DNA of 64,000 nt, from the NCBI RefSeq assembly GCF_029836165.1, contig NZ_JAOEBG010000005.1, forward strand, positions 62,001 through 126,000. Direction: 5' to 3'. Below the pieces are notes generated by a model that had not been told where the DNA came from, did no database searches, and saw only the letters and a list, made by a program, of their open reading frames with translations. Both the position numbers and the translations under genes were made by a program. Shown here one piece after another: positions 25,161-34,717 of the stretch. The first letter of the stretch is position 1. Each line of letters begins with the position of its first letter. The DNA comes from Pseudomonas sp. GD04091. GTDB lineage: Bacteria; Pseudomonadota; Gammaproteobacteria; Pseudomonadales; Pseudomonadaceae.

Positions 25161-25772
25161 ATGAAACTGTTGCATATCGATTCGAGCATCCTGGGCGACA
25201 ATTCCGCCTCCCGCCAACTGAGCCGCGAAGTGGTCGAGGCCTGGAAAGCTGCTGACCCGAGCCTCGAAGTGGTCTACCGTGACCTGGCCGCCGACGCCAT
25301 CAGCCATTTCTCCGCCGCCACGCTGATGGCCGCCGGTACCCCGGAAGAGATGCGCGACGCCGCCCAGGCCTTCGAGGCCAGGCTGAGCGCCGAAACCCTG
25401 GATGAATTCCTCGCCGCCGACGCCGTGGTGATCGGCGCGCCGATGTACAACTTCACCGTGCCGACCCAGCTCAAGGCCTGGATCGACCGCGTGGCGGTGG
25501 CCGGCAAGACCTTCCGCTACACCGAAGCCGGCCCAGAAGGCCTGTGCGGCGACAAGAAAGTCATCCTGGTCTCCACCGCTGGCGGCCTGCACCAGGGCCA
25601 GCCGACCGGCGTTGGCCATGAAGACTTCCTCAAGGTGTTCCTCGGCTTCATCGGCATCACCGATCTGGAAATCGTCCGCGCCCATGGCCTGGCCTACGGC
25701 CCGGAGCACCGCGCCAAGGCCATCGACGCCGCCCAGGCGCAGATCGCCGGCGAGCTGTTCGTCGCCGCCTGA
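25161..25772 (+). CDS. azoR: FMN-dependent NADH-azoreductase AzoR
   Basis: A 203-aa flavodoxin-fold enzyme reducing quinones and azo compounds with NADH. It has the FMN phosphate loop [17 protein letters not shown] (residues 5-21), [18 protein letters not shown] (about 94-111) and the STAGGLHQG motif that contacts FMN. Full family length. AGGAGAG lies 6 nt before the ATG. It is divergent from a LysR gene and followed by a strong intrinsic terminator, so it is monocistronic. Confidence 0.93.
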   Translation: MKLLHIDSSILGDNSASRQLSREVVEAWKAADPSLEVVYRDLAADAISHFSAATLMAAGTPEEMRDAAQAFEARLSAETLDEFLAADAVVIGAPMYNFTVPTQLKAWIDRVAVAGKTFRYTEAGPEGLCGDKKVILVSTAGGLHQGQPTGVGHEDFLKVFLGFIGITDLEIVRAHGLAYGPEHRAKAIDAAQAQIAGELFVAA

Positions 25773-25787
25773 GACTTGTGACAGGCG

Positions 25788-25828
25788 AAAAAGCCGACTG
25801 ATGCCCTTGGCGCCAGTCGGCTTTTTTC
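25788..25828 (+). terminator. intrinsic terminator after azoR
   Basis: Stem AAAAAGCCGACTG / CAGTCGGCTTTTTT with a 13-nt loop and a T6 tract, starting 15 bp after the azoR stop. Confidence 0.93.
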
Positions 25829-25906
25829 ATTCATTTTTCATGCAGTCCGGGCGCCGCGGGTTCTAAGCTGGCGTCATACGTCCGCCCCTGGCGGGAGCGC
25901 CTGTGC

Positions 25907-26956
25907 ATGAACCGAACGTGTCGCCTGCTGATCCTCATGCTGCTGAGCGGCGTCATTAGCCACGCTGGCGCGGCGTCCTGGGTGGCCGGGTTGCACCGGT
26001 TGAACCTGGCCGATCCCGTGGACGCCCGCCCCATGCAGGCCTTGGTGTTCTATCCCTCCAGCGGCGAGGCGCGCAACGTGCGTATCGAGGGCTATCAGAC
26101 CCGAGTGGCCGAGGAAGCCCCGGTGGCCATGGGGCAATTCCCCCTGTTGGTGATTTCCCACGGCAACACCGGCAGTCCGATGGCGCTGCACGACCTGGCC
26201 AACGGCCTGGCGCGTCAGGGTTTCGTGGTGGTGGCGGTGATTCACCCCGGTGACAACAGCCGTGACCATAGCCGCTTGGGCATGCTCAGCAACCTTTATG
26301 GGCGCCCATTGCAGGTCAGTGCCGCCATCACGGCGGCGCGGGACGATGCGTTCCTTGCCCCGTACCTGAACGACGGCAAGGTCGGCGTGATCGGCTATTC
26401 CGCCGGGGGCGAGACCGCCCTGATCCTGTCTGGCGCCCAACCCGACCTCGAACGCCTGCGCCGCTACTGCGAGGAGCGACCAACGGACGCCGACGCCTGC
26501 AAGACCCATGGAGTGCTGATCGCCGACCACAGCGAATTGACGGCAAAGGCCGACCCTCGGGTCGGGGCGGTGATGCTGATGGCGCCCCTGAGTCTGATGT
26601 TCGGGCGCCATGCCCTGGCTGGTGTGCAGGTGCCGGCGCTGATCTACAGCGGTGACGACGATCATCTGCTGGTGCTGGAACACAACGCCGATGCGCTGGC
26701 GCGCAAGTTGCCGCTGACACCGGATTATCGTCTGTTGTCGGGGGCCGGGCACTTCGTGTTCATGGCGCCTTGCGATGCAGAGCAGCACCAGCGCATGCCC
26801 GCGCTATGCAAGGATGCCGACGGCGTCGATCGTCGGCATATCCATCGTTCGCTACGCAGCGAAACCACCGCGTTCTTCAGCCAGGCGCTCGGCGCGCCCG
26901 AGCCGGCCGAGCGCTCAGCCGCGACGGGCCAGCAGCAGGGTCAGGCCAACCCCTGA
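25907..26956 (+). CDS. secreted alpha/beta hydrolase (dienelactone hydrolase-like)
   Basis: A 349-aa exported hydrolase. It has a signal peptide (1-23, cut after AGA), the oxyanion HGN motif (LLVISHGNTGSP), the nucleophile elbow GYSAGG (Ser near residue 164), an acid residue in YSGDDDHL and the catalytic His in GAGHFVFMAPC. The sequence resembles the predicted platelet-activating-factor-acetylhydrolase/dienelactone hydrolase group; substrate unknown. The C-terminal tail is low-complexity (Glu/Pro/Gln), and its last 42 bp overlap the convergent MFS gene. Confidence 0.85.
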   Translation: MNRTCRLLILMLLSGVISHAGAASWVAGLHRLNLADPVDARPMQALVFYPSSGEARNVRIEGYQTRVAEEAPVAMGQFPLLVISHGNTGSPMALHDLANGLARQGFVVVAVIHPGDNSRDHSRLGMLSNLYGRPLQVSAAITAARDDAFLAPYLNDGKVGVIGYSAGGETALILSGAQPDLERLRRYCEERPTDADACKTHGVLIADHSELTAKADPRVGAVMLMAPLSLMFGRHALAGVQVPALIYSGDDDHLLVLEHNADALARKLPLTPDYRLLSGAGHFVFMAPCDAEQHQRMPALCKDADGVDRRHIHRSLRSETTAFFSQALGAPEPAERSAATGQQQGQANP

Positions 26957-28084
26957 CAGCGCAAGCAGCGCGGCCACGCAGAAGATCGCGGCATACCCCA
27001 GGTGCACAGCCACGGCCCCCATCACCGGACCGGCGATGGCCAGCGCCAGGTCGAAGAACACTGCGTAGGCGCCCAGTCCGGCACCTCGGCTGCTGCTGGG
27101 CACCTGCCTGATCGCCTCCACGCCCAGTGCCGGATACACCAGCGACAGGCCGAAGCCGGTCAGCCCGGCGCCGACCATCGCCCATAACGGGGAAGGTGCC
27201 AGCCACAGCAGGGTCAGCCCGAGCACCTCGGTGGCCATGCAGGCGATGGCGACGTTGTAGCCGCCAAAGCGATTGACCGCATTGACGAACAGTAGCCGGG
27301 ACAGGATGAAGCACACGCCGAACGCGCTCAGGCACCAGGCCGCGCCGGTCCAACCTCGTTCAAGGTAATAGAGCGTGACGAAGGTGGTCAGGGTGCCGTA
27401 GCCGATCGAGGCCAGGGTCAGCCCGACACCACAAGGCGCCACCCGGCCAAAGGCCGACCAGAAGGGCAGGCGTTCGCCGCGTACCAGCACCACCTCTGGC
27501 CGTGTGCGCAGCACCCACAGGGCCAGCGCGGCGAGGACCAGCAGTGCCACCCCCAGCACCCAGAAACCCAGGCCACCGACCAGCAGCACGCCCGCAGGAG
27601 CGCCGATGGCGATGGCGCCGTACGAGGCGATGCCGTTCCAGGAAATCACCCGCGCGGTATGTTCCGGGCCCACCTGGCCGATCCCCCAGCTCAGGGTGGC
27701 GACACCGATCAGCCCCTGGGCGATGCCCAGCAGCAGGCGTGCGCCCAGCAGCAGCGCCAGGCTCAGCCAGGGCAGGGCGAAAGTCCAGGCCGAGAGCAGG
27801 GTCAGCACGCCGCAGCCGACAATACCGTAAAGCCCGTAGCGAATGGCACGCTTGCCACCGAGGGTGTCGGCCACCCGTCCGGCGAATGGTCGGCTGAGCA
27901 GCGTGGCGAGGTACTGCAGGCCGATGGTCAGGCCAGCGACCACCGCGCCGAAGCCGAGCCGGTCATGCACATGGCCGGGCAGTACCGCGATCGGCAGGCC
28001 GATGCAGAGGAAGGCGATGAAGGTATAGAACACGATCGAGAGGATCTGCAGGGTGATGCCGGAGGAGGAGTGGGGCGCGGTCAT
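26915..28084 (-). CDS. MFS transporter, YhhS/arabinose-efflux-like
   Basis: A 389-aa major facilitator with 12 predicted helices. It carries the MFS motif A-like RPFAGRVADTLGGKRAIRYG between helices 2 and 3 and matches the YhhS/YfcJ subgroup by overall pattern (LPGHVHDRLGFGAVVAGL). Probably exports sugars or small drugs; substrate not predictable. It is convergent with, and overlaps, the hydrolase gene. The start at 28084 is the first ATG and gives a normal N-terminus. Confidence 0.9.
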   Translation of the reverse strand: MTAPHSSSGITLQILSIVFYTFIAFLCIGLPIAVLPGHVHDRLGFGAVVAGLTIGLQYLATLLSRPFAGRVADTLGGKRAIRYGLYGIVGCGVLTLLSAWTFALPWLSLALLLGARLLLGIAQGLIGVATLSWGIGQVGPEHTARVISWNGIASYGAIAIGAPAGVLLVGGLGFWVLGVALLVLAALALWVLRTRPEVVLVRGERLPFWSAFGRVAPCGVGLTLASIGYGTLTTFVTLYYLERGWTGAAWCLSAFGVCFILSRLLFVNAVNRFGGYNVAIACMATEVLGLTLLWLAPSPLWAMVGAGLTGFGLSLVYPALGVEAIRQVPSSSRGAGLGAYAVFFDLALAIAGPVMGAVAVHLGYAAIFCVAALLALSGVGLTLLLARRG

Positions 28085-28196
28085 GGGGCTCGTTCGCGGG
28101 AGGCGGTGGGGCGAGACAGCATCATGGCCGGAGTGCGGGGGAAAAGAAAGCAGGCTAACTAATTGTTCAGGTCCGTCGCGAGCAAGCCCACGAAGG

Positions 28197-28231
28197 GGCC
28201 AGCCTGGTCACCCGTGGCGATCAGGCTGGCC
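28197..28231 (-). terminator. hairpin after ybiT
   Basis: A perfect 10-bp stem GGCCAGCCTG / CAGGCTGGCC with a 15-nt loop lies 8 bp past the ybiT stop. No T tract follows, so it is more likely an mRNA-stabilising or Rho-assisted end. Confidence 0.5.
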
Positions 28232-28238
28232 TGGCGAT

Positions 28239-29825
<1,587 letters not shown>

Positions 29826-29845
29826 AGCGCTTACCTATCAGTAAC

Positions 29846-30366
29846 TTACGCGGCTGGATTCTCTGCTGATACCGATTTGATACCAATCTTGAGCTTTTCC
29901 AGCTCGCTCCAGTCGGAGCTTGAGTTGAGCCAACGCGCATACGTCGACAGCAGCATTTGCACGCTGTGACCCAGCTGTTGGGCGATAAATGCGGGGTTGA
30001 GGCCAGACATTAAGCATATTGTCGCATAGGTGTGACGACAGTTGTATGGGGGCCTCCTCCTGATCCCCTGCTCATTCAGCACCGGCACCCACTGCTTGTG
30101 CAGGTCCGACGTCTGTTTCACGTATTCGCTCCCTTTCGACGGGGGAACGCGTAGGGTGTATTGGCCACCAGTCCCTTCCCTTGCTTTCGCCGATCTGCGT
30201 ACTCCCTGGCGTACTGCAGCGCGCGCAAAGCCCTCTCGTTCAGCAGAACGAACCTATCCCTCCCTGCCTTCGTCCTTTCCTCAACCTCGCCCAGGGCGAT
30301 GGTCCTCCTGACGTGAACTGTCCTTTTCTCCTCGTCGACCATGAGCTCGCGCATCAGCCTGCGCAT
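29846..30366 (-). pseudogene. tyrosine recombinase (phage integrase) remnant, frameshifted and N-terminally truncated
   Basis: Two adjacent minus-strand pieces. 30366-30118 encodes the start of an integrase catalytic domain (ELMVDEEKRTVHVRRTIALG, ERTKAGRDRFVLLNERALRA). 30121-29846 encodes the end, with NCRHTYATICLMSGL (catalytic R and H), QQLGHS (H) and STYARWL (nucleophile Tyr). They overlap in an ATGA and lie in different frames, so a frameshift separates them. The N-terminal core-binding domain is missing. It marks an old integration event next to ybiT; no att repeat or tRNA was found. Confidence 0.85.
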
Positions 30367-30499
30367 TCCTCAACACCGCAGAGCGACCTCTGTCTGTCTC
30401 TGCGAACTGTTATGGGGCAGGACACTCTGCGCTGGTGATGCCAGGAGAACACCGATCAAACACCTACACTGTTGTGCGTGTCGTGCTGAGGGCATCGTT

Positions 30500-30736
30500 A
30501 TGACAGAGGTTCTCACTTTCCTAGGTAGGGCATTGGCTTACCTCTTGTTGGAGGTGATTTTCCGGTGCGTTTTTTACTGGCTCGGCTGGCCAATCGTGAA
30601 ACTCGCCAGCCGGGGTCAGTTTCCAAAGGGCGATTGGCGAAGTGAGAACACAGAGAGAAACTGGGTTTGCGCAGTTGGGATTGCGGCGGTCGCTTTATTT
30701 GTCATGTTGCTTTGGGGCCAGCTATCGGGAGGGTAA
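30500..30736 (+). CDS. small membrane protein, unknown function
   Basis: A 78-aa protein with two hydrophobic helices (about residues 5-33, with aromatic FRCVFYWLGW, and about 55-74). A polar loop between them carries GDWRSENTERNW. GAGGG stands about 8 nt before the ATG. It lies in a lower-GC stretch beside the integrase remnant. Not recognised. Confidence 0.6.
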   Translation: MTEVLTFLGRALAYLLLEVIFRCVFYWLGWPIVKLASRGQFPKGDWRSENTERNWVCAVGIAAVALFVMLLWGQLSGG

Positions 30737-30743
30737 GTACGGA

Positions 30744-30917
30744 TTGCTGTCTGGCCCTGTCGCCAAGGCCAGCGGGCGTCGTGCGGATGGTTTATTGATG
30801 GCTGCATGGGTAGTCGGACTGCTGGTGCACCCTGGCCAATACCTGACTTACCTTTCGATACCTGCGGTCATCCTCTTCATGGGCGCTTGGCCACCTGAGT
30901 TGGACGGCAGGCGGTGA
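30744..30917 (+). CDS. possible small membrane protein (TTG start)
   Basis: A 57-aa frame starting with TTG at 30744, 10 nt after GGGAGGG and 7 bp after the previous stop. It encodes a basic start and two hydrophobic segments (LLMAAWVVGLLV and YLTYLSIPAVILFMGAW). It may pair with the preceding small membrane protein. The start is uncertain; the reading frame is open further upstream. Confidence 0.4.
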   Translation: MLSGPVAKASGRRADGLLMAAWVVGLLVHPGQYLTYLSIPAVILFMGAWPPELDGRR

Positions 30918-30984
30918 AGCGCTGGCGGGCAGCGCGCAAATGAGCTTTGCTTCCTACTCTTTGATTCCGCGCAAGGAGCTATAA

Positions 30985-31281
30985 ATGAAGCGCTTGCTGT
31001 TCAGTATTCTTCTGCTCGCCTCTGGTGCAGCCCAGGCCGGGATACCGATGCTCAATGCAACGTGCCCTGGAAACATCGAGGTGCATGCCGACAAGGGTGG
31101 TCCGATCTACATCAATGGCAAGGAAGGCAAGCTGAAGAAGTTCAACGACAACTATTTCGAAGCCAAAGGCAGTGGCGTGACTATCTCGCTGTCCATCAAC
31201 CCCGACGGCTCGCCTGATGTTTCCTATACGGGCAAGAACAGAGTCAACGGGGTCTGCCAGGTGAAGGGGAAGGACTCATAA
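30985..31281 (+). CDS. small secreted protein, unknown function
   Basis: A 98-aa exported protein. It has a signal peptide (1-18, cut after AQA), then a compact Gly/Asn-rich domain (GGPIYINGKEGKLKKFNDNY, SINPDGSPDVSYTGKNRVNG) with two cysteines (NATCPG and NGVCQV) that could form one disulfide. AAGGAGC lies 8 nt before the ATG. Related small periplasmic proteins occur across gammaproteobacteria without known function. Confidence 0.8.
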   Translation: MKRLLFSILLLASGAAQAGIPMLNATCPGNIEVHADKGGPIYINGKEGKLKKFNDNYFEAKGSGVTISLSINPDGSPDVSYTGKNRVNGVCQVKGKDS

Positions 31282-31470
31282 CGCCCTGGCGAGCTGCGCA
31301 GGAGTGTCAGGCGGCGTGGACTTTGAACATGAGCATGTCTGTAGCGTCGTCGTTGAAACACTCGGCCTAAACCTGTCGTTGCTTCGTCATCGGTACGCAT
31401 AGGGTCACCCGTGAAATCAGTTGATCCTCCAACCCTCTGAATCGTCCTTTTACTGACCTGCCGCTGCACC

Positions 31471-31495
31471 AAGCCCAGCCCCGCGCTGGGCTTTT
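31471..31495. terminator. intrinsic terminator-like hairpin
   Basis: A 9-bp stem AAGCCCAGC / GCTGGGCTT with a 5-nt loop (CCCGC) followed by a short T run. It lies 190 bp after the secreted-protein gene and upstream of the lipoprotein gene; the intervening 31282-31470 shows no gene. Confidence 0.7.
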
Positions 31496-31557
31496 CGCAC
31501 CCGGCGCTGAACTGCGTGTGGCTATGGTAGATTGCCCGCCTCAACAAGGAGGGTGGC

Positions 31558-31974
31558 ATGCGTAAACTGTTTGGGCTGGCGGCATTGGTGATGCTCGCGG
31601 GTTGTTCGACAACGCCTGTTTCAGAGGATCACGCGAGGCAGATTCCGGCCGATCGGATCTACGATCAGGCGCTGATGAAACCCGTGTCAAAAGACGAGTC
31701 CACGGTCACGTTCCTGCGCGACGAGGGGTTCTACGGATCCGGATGCAGTCACGTCGTTTACGTGAACAACCGCAAGGCGTTTGCAATCAGGTCTGGCGAA
31801 GGTGTACGCATCCATCTCGCACCTGGGTCTTACTTCTTCCGTCTGGAAACGGGGGCCGGGATGTGTCCCAACATTGCCACATCCCAGAACTCTGAACTAA
31901 AGCCAGGAGCGCATGAAACGTATCGTATTCTACTGCCTTCGGATGGAAGTCTCAGGCTGACGAGAATCCAGTAA
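31558..31974 (+). CDS. putative lipoprotein, DUF2846-like
   Basis: A 138-aa lipoprotein. The lipobox LAGC puts the lipidated Cys at residue 16. The body contains STVTFLRDEGFYGSGCSHVV, an AIRSGEGVRIHLAPGSYFF segment and a final beta-rich ETYRILLPSDG, a pattern seen in small beta-sandwich lipoproteins such as DUF2846. Strong AAGGAGGG 5 nt before the ATG. Function unknown. Confidence 0.8.
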   Translation: MRKLFGLAALVMLAGCSTTPVSEDHARQIPADRIYDQALMKPVSKDESTVTFLRDEGFYGSGCSHVVYVNNRKAFAIRSGEGVRIHLAPGSYFFRLETGAGMCPNIATSQNSELKPGAHETYRILLPSDGSLRLTRIQ

Positions 31975-32094
31975 GCATCAAAAGGCGTGCAAGGTTTCCT
32001 TGAAGTCTCGGGTAGTGAAGATGCTTTGCGTCCACGCTGGATGGGCGCTCATGCAGGTGGTAGGCTCACCGGTTGATGGTGGCGGAACGCTATT

Positions 32095-32469
32095 ATGGTG
32101 AGGATTGTGTCGGCATCACTGGCTCTGGCTTGCCTTTTCGGTAGTCAGGCCGCTTCAGCCTGGGTCATGGTCAATGGCGTGCCCATGTTCAAACCTGCGG
32201 AGATCCGCCACTGCGAGCTGGTCGCGATGGATGCGATCGATATCATGGCATCGCGGCAGTTCAATGAGCCGATCGCCGAGGATGTGGGTACGCAGCCAAG
32301 CCAGCTCAGGGAAGATTACAAGGTACTGTTTGCCGAGAAAGCCAAGTCTTATCCGGTCGGTGCCACTCAGGAAGAAAAGCACGAGGCACTTCGGCAATTT
32401 CTCGCATTGGCCAGACTGACCTGCAGAGAGGATTACAAGAACTCGGTTCCGCCGACAGAGATCAGGTGA
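32095..32469 (+). CDS. small exported protein, unknown function
   Basis: A 124-aa protein with a signal peptide (1-22, cut after ASA). The mature part is mostly helical and contains two Cys (RHCELVAMDA and RLTCREDY). A GTG one codon after the ATG is an equally good start. Part of the lower-GC cluster of small exported proteins. Not recognised. Confidence 0.7.
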   Translation: MVRIVSASLALACLFGSQAASAWVMVNGVPMFKPAEIRHCELVAMDAIDIMASRQFNEPIAEDVGTQPSQLREDYKVLFAEKAKSYPVGATQEEKHEALRQFLALARLTCREDYKNSVPPTEIR

Positions 32470-32571
32470 TGCGCCAACGCACTTGGAGCTGCTGAAGCAC
32501 CTGCGTCCTTTTCTGTACCGGGCAAAGACGCTCGGAATGCGATGGATCCTATATCCTTCAAGGAGGAAACG

Positions 32572-32970
32572 ATGAGAAGGGCTGCAACATTTATTGCCAT
32601 CACGCTGGCCGTGTCAGGCTGTGCGCAATCTCCAAAGAAAACCGATATTCCTCTGTCGGCAATCACACCAAGCCCGATCTGCAAGGGTGAAGAGCAATGC
32701 TCCAGGATGTGGGCGAGGGCTATCGACGCAATCCAGATGGTCACCCGCATGCGAGTGATGTCTGCCAACGACACTTTCATACAAACCTACCCCACCAGAC
32801 AGGTCGGCTATCTGAATGGCCATGTGATCAAGCAGAGCGTCGGTGATGGGAAGTATTCCATCAATGCCTCGATCGATTGCGGCATCTATAGCTGGTGCGA
32901 CAACATGCTCAATCGAAAAGTCAGCCTGTTCAACTCCCAGGTGCAGGCGTACGAGCCGCGCATCAAGTAA
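32572..32970 (+). CDS. putative lipoprotein, unknown function
   Basis: A 132-aa lipoprotein. The lipobox VSGC lies at about residues 14-17. The mature domain has four further Cys (SPICKGEEQCSRMWARA, SIDCGIYSWCDN), suggesting two disulfides. The ATG at 32572 is preferred because AAGGAGGAAAC precedes it; the frame is open further upstream to 32542. It belongs to the same cluster of small exported proteins. Confidence 0.78.
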   Translation: MRRAATFIAITLAVSGCAQSPKKTDIPLSAITPSPICKGEEQCSRMWARAIDAIQMVTRMRVMSANDTFIQTYPTRQVGYLNGHVIKQSVGDGKYSINASIDCGIYSWCDNMLNRKVSLFNSQVQAYEPRIK

Positions 32971-33097
32971 GCATGGCTCAATCAGTAGGCCCACCCTGCG
33001 TGGGCTTTACTGCTTCGAGCGCGCTTGATGAGTATCGAGAAGCCCGAACCGCGTGGAAAACGTTGAGGCGCCTGACTCTCGCTTGTCAAAGTGAACA

Positions 33098-33146
33098 TTG
33101 CGGAGGATGCCTCGCTATCTATAACATGCGACGCATTCTCATTTGC
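33098..33146 (+). promoter_or_regulatory. sigma-70-type promoter with Fur box for the ECF sigma gene
   Basis: TTGCGG (33098-33103), a 16-bp spacer, TATAAC (33120-33125), then GCGACGCATTCTCATTTGC (33128-33146). The last element matches a Fur box (11 of 19 positions of the consensus on the opposite strand, NATNAT-like half-sites). It overlaps the expected transcription start, so iron-replete Fur should block transcription. Confidence 0.6.
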
Positions 33147-33158
33147 CCAGGTTCCACC

Positions 33159-33665
33159 GTGCCCGCATCCGACACCCGCAAGCTGGGGTTCTTCTTCAGC
33201 GACCACCATCGCTGGCTGCTGCAACACGTGCAGCGGCAACTGCGCAACCGGCCGGATGCCGAAGACACCGCGGCCGAGACCTTCTGCCAACTGCTCGCCG
33301 CGCGGGTCGACCCGGCGACCATCGAGCAACCTCGTGCCTATCTCTCCACCATCGCCCGCCGGTTGATCTTCGACCGTCATCGCCGCCGGCGCCTGGAGCA
33401 GGCCTATCTTGAGCGGTTGATGCTGCTGCCGGAGGAGCTTTCCCCCTCGCCGGAGGAAACGCACCTGCTACTGGAAGCCTTGCACGCCATCGACGCCAGC
33501 CTGTCCGGCCTGCCGCTGGTGGTGAAGAAGGCCTTCCTGATGTGCCAGCTCGATGGCCTGACCTACGTGGAAATCGGTCGCCGCCTGAACCTGTCCGAAC
33601 GCACCATCGCCCGCTACATGACTCAGGCTCTGCGCCAGTGCTACCTGAGCGCGGGTGCGCCATGA
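33159..33665 (+). CDS. ECF sigma factor, FecI/FpvI-like
   Basis: A 168-aa iron-starvation ECF sigma factor. Sigma-2 region: WLLQHVQRQLRNRPDAEDTA through QPRAYLSTIARRLIFDRHRR. Sigma-4: LPLVVKKAFLMCQLDGLTYVEIGRRLNLSERTIARYM. The GTG at 33159 is chosen because the upstream in-frame ATG (33126) lies within the promoter/Fur box. The stop overlaps the fecR start (ATGA). With FecR and the TonB receptor it forms a cell-surface signalling system in which siderophore binding outside activates this factor. Confidence 0.9.
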   Translation: MPASDTRKLGFFFSDHHRWLLQHVQRQLRNRPDAEDTAAETFCQLLAARVDPATIEQPRAYLSTIARRLIFDRHRRRRLEQAYLERLMLLPEELSPSPEETHLLLEALHAIDASLSGLPLVVKKAFLMCQLDGLTYVEIGRRLNLSERTIARYMTQALRQCYLSAGAP

Positions 33666-34609
33666 GTCGGGGGACGCTGGACCCGGCCGCCGAACAGGCC
33701 ATCGCCTGGATGGTGCGTCTGCGCTCGGGGCAGGGTGACGCCCGGCAACAGCTCCTGTTCCAGCAATGGTTGGTGCAGGATGCCGCCAACGCCGCGGCCT
33801 GGGAGCAGCTGCAACGAGGACTGGGTCGCCACTACGACGTGGTGCGCCGGGCGCCGGGAGCCCTGCGCGATGCGCTTTTACAGCCACAGATCGGGCGCCG
33901 CGACCTGGTGCGCGGGCTGGCCGGGCTCGGCCTGCTCGGTGGCGGGTTCTGGTTCGCCGCTGGCAGCGACACGGGGCGGATGTTCAGCGCCGATCTGCGC
34001 ACCGGCAGGGGCGAGCGTCGCAGCATGTCACTGGCCGACGGCAGTCGGTTGATGCTCAACGCCGACAGCGCTGTCGACCTTGACTTCAATGCCGCGCGCC
34101 GACTGCTGCGACTTTACCGGGGCGCACTGGTGGTTCAGGTGGCAGCGGATCCGGCGCGACCGTTCATCGTGCGCAGCGCCCAGGGCGATGTGCGCGCCCT
34201 GGGCACGCGTTTCATGGTCGAACAGCTGGGGGATGCCACCCGGGTCGTGGTACTGGAACATGCCGTGCGCACGTCGCTGCCCGGTGGCGCGGAGCTGGAC
34301 CTGACCCAGGGCCAGGCCGCCATGCTCCATGCCCGGCGCATCGAGCCGCTGCCAGCCGGGCAGGGCTACCGGGCCGACTGGGTCGATGGTCGGCTCAGCG
34401 TGCTGGACGAGCCCCTGGCCACGGTGATCGAGGCCTTGCGGCCCTATCGCGGCGGATTCATCCGCGTCAGCCCGAAGGTGCGCGAGCTGCGCGTGCAGGG
34501 CGTGTTCCCCCTGGATGACAGTGAACGCACCCTTGCCGCGTTGGCCGAGACCATGCCGATTCGCATCGAGCGCTATGGGTCGTGGTTGACCCTGATCGAC
34601 GCCCGCTAG
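33662..34609 (+). CDS. FecR-family anti-sigma/sigma regulator
   Basis: A 315-aa inner-membrane sensor. An N-terminal cytoplasmic anti-sigma domain (AIAWMVRLRSGQGDA, FQQWLVQDAANAAAWEQL) is followed by one membrane helix after a twin-Arg (GRRDLVRGLAGLGLLGGGFW). The periplasmic FecR domain contains RTGRGERRSMSLADGSRLML and ALGTRFMVEQL. A C-terminal STN-like signalling part receives the signal from the TonB receptor. Translationally coupled to the sigma gene. Confidence 0.92.
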   Translation: MSRGTLDPAAEQAIAWMVRLRSGQGDARQQLLFQQWLVQDAANAAAWEQLQRGLGRHYDVVRRAPGALRDALLQPQIGRRDLVRGLAGLGLLGGGFWFAAGSDTGRMFSADLRTGRGERRSMSLADGSRLMLNADSAVDLDFNAARRLLRLYRGALVVQVAADPARPFIVRSAQGDVRALGTRFMVEQLGDATRVVVLEHAVRTSLPGGAELDLTQGQAAMLHARRIEPLPAGQGYRADWVDGRLSVLDEPLATVIEALRPYRGGFIRVSPKVRELRVQGVFPLDDSERTLAALAETMPIRIERYGSWLTLIDAR

Positions 34610-34717
34610 GTGCTAGCCCTTAACACTTGCGAGTGTAAATTTTTCTCATTCGTGTCCGGTTTTTTCCGCTCGTTGCACCTTTCTCCTGACAACACCAAAA
34701 CCTTCAGGAGAATCCAC

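Noticed and set aside
29826..30480. Attachment site or tRNA next to the integrase remnant
   Set aside because: Inspected both strands; no tRNA cloverleaf or clear direct repeat was found.
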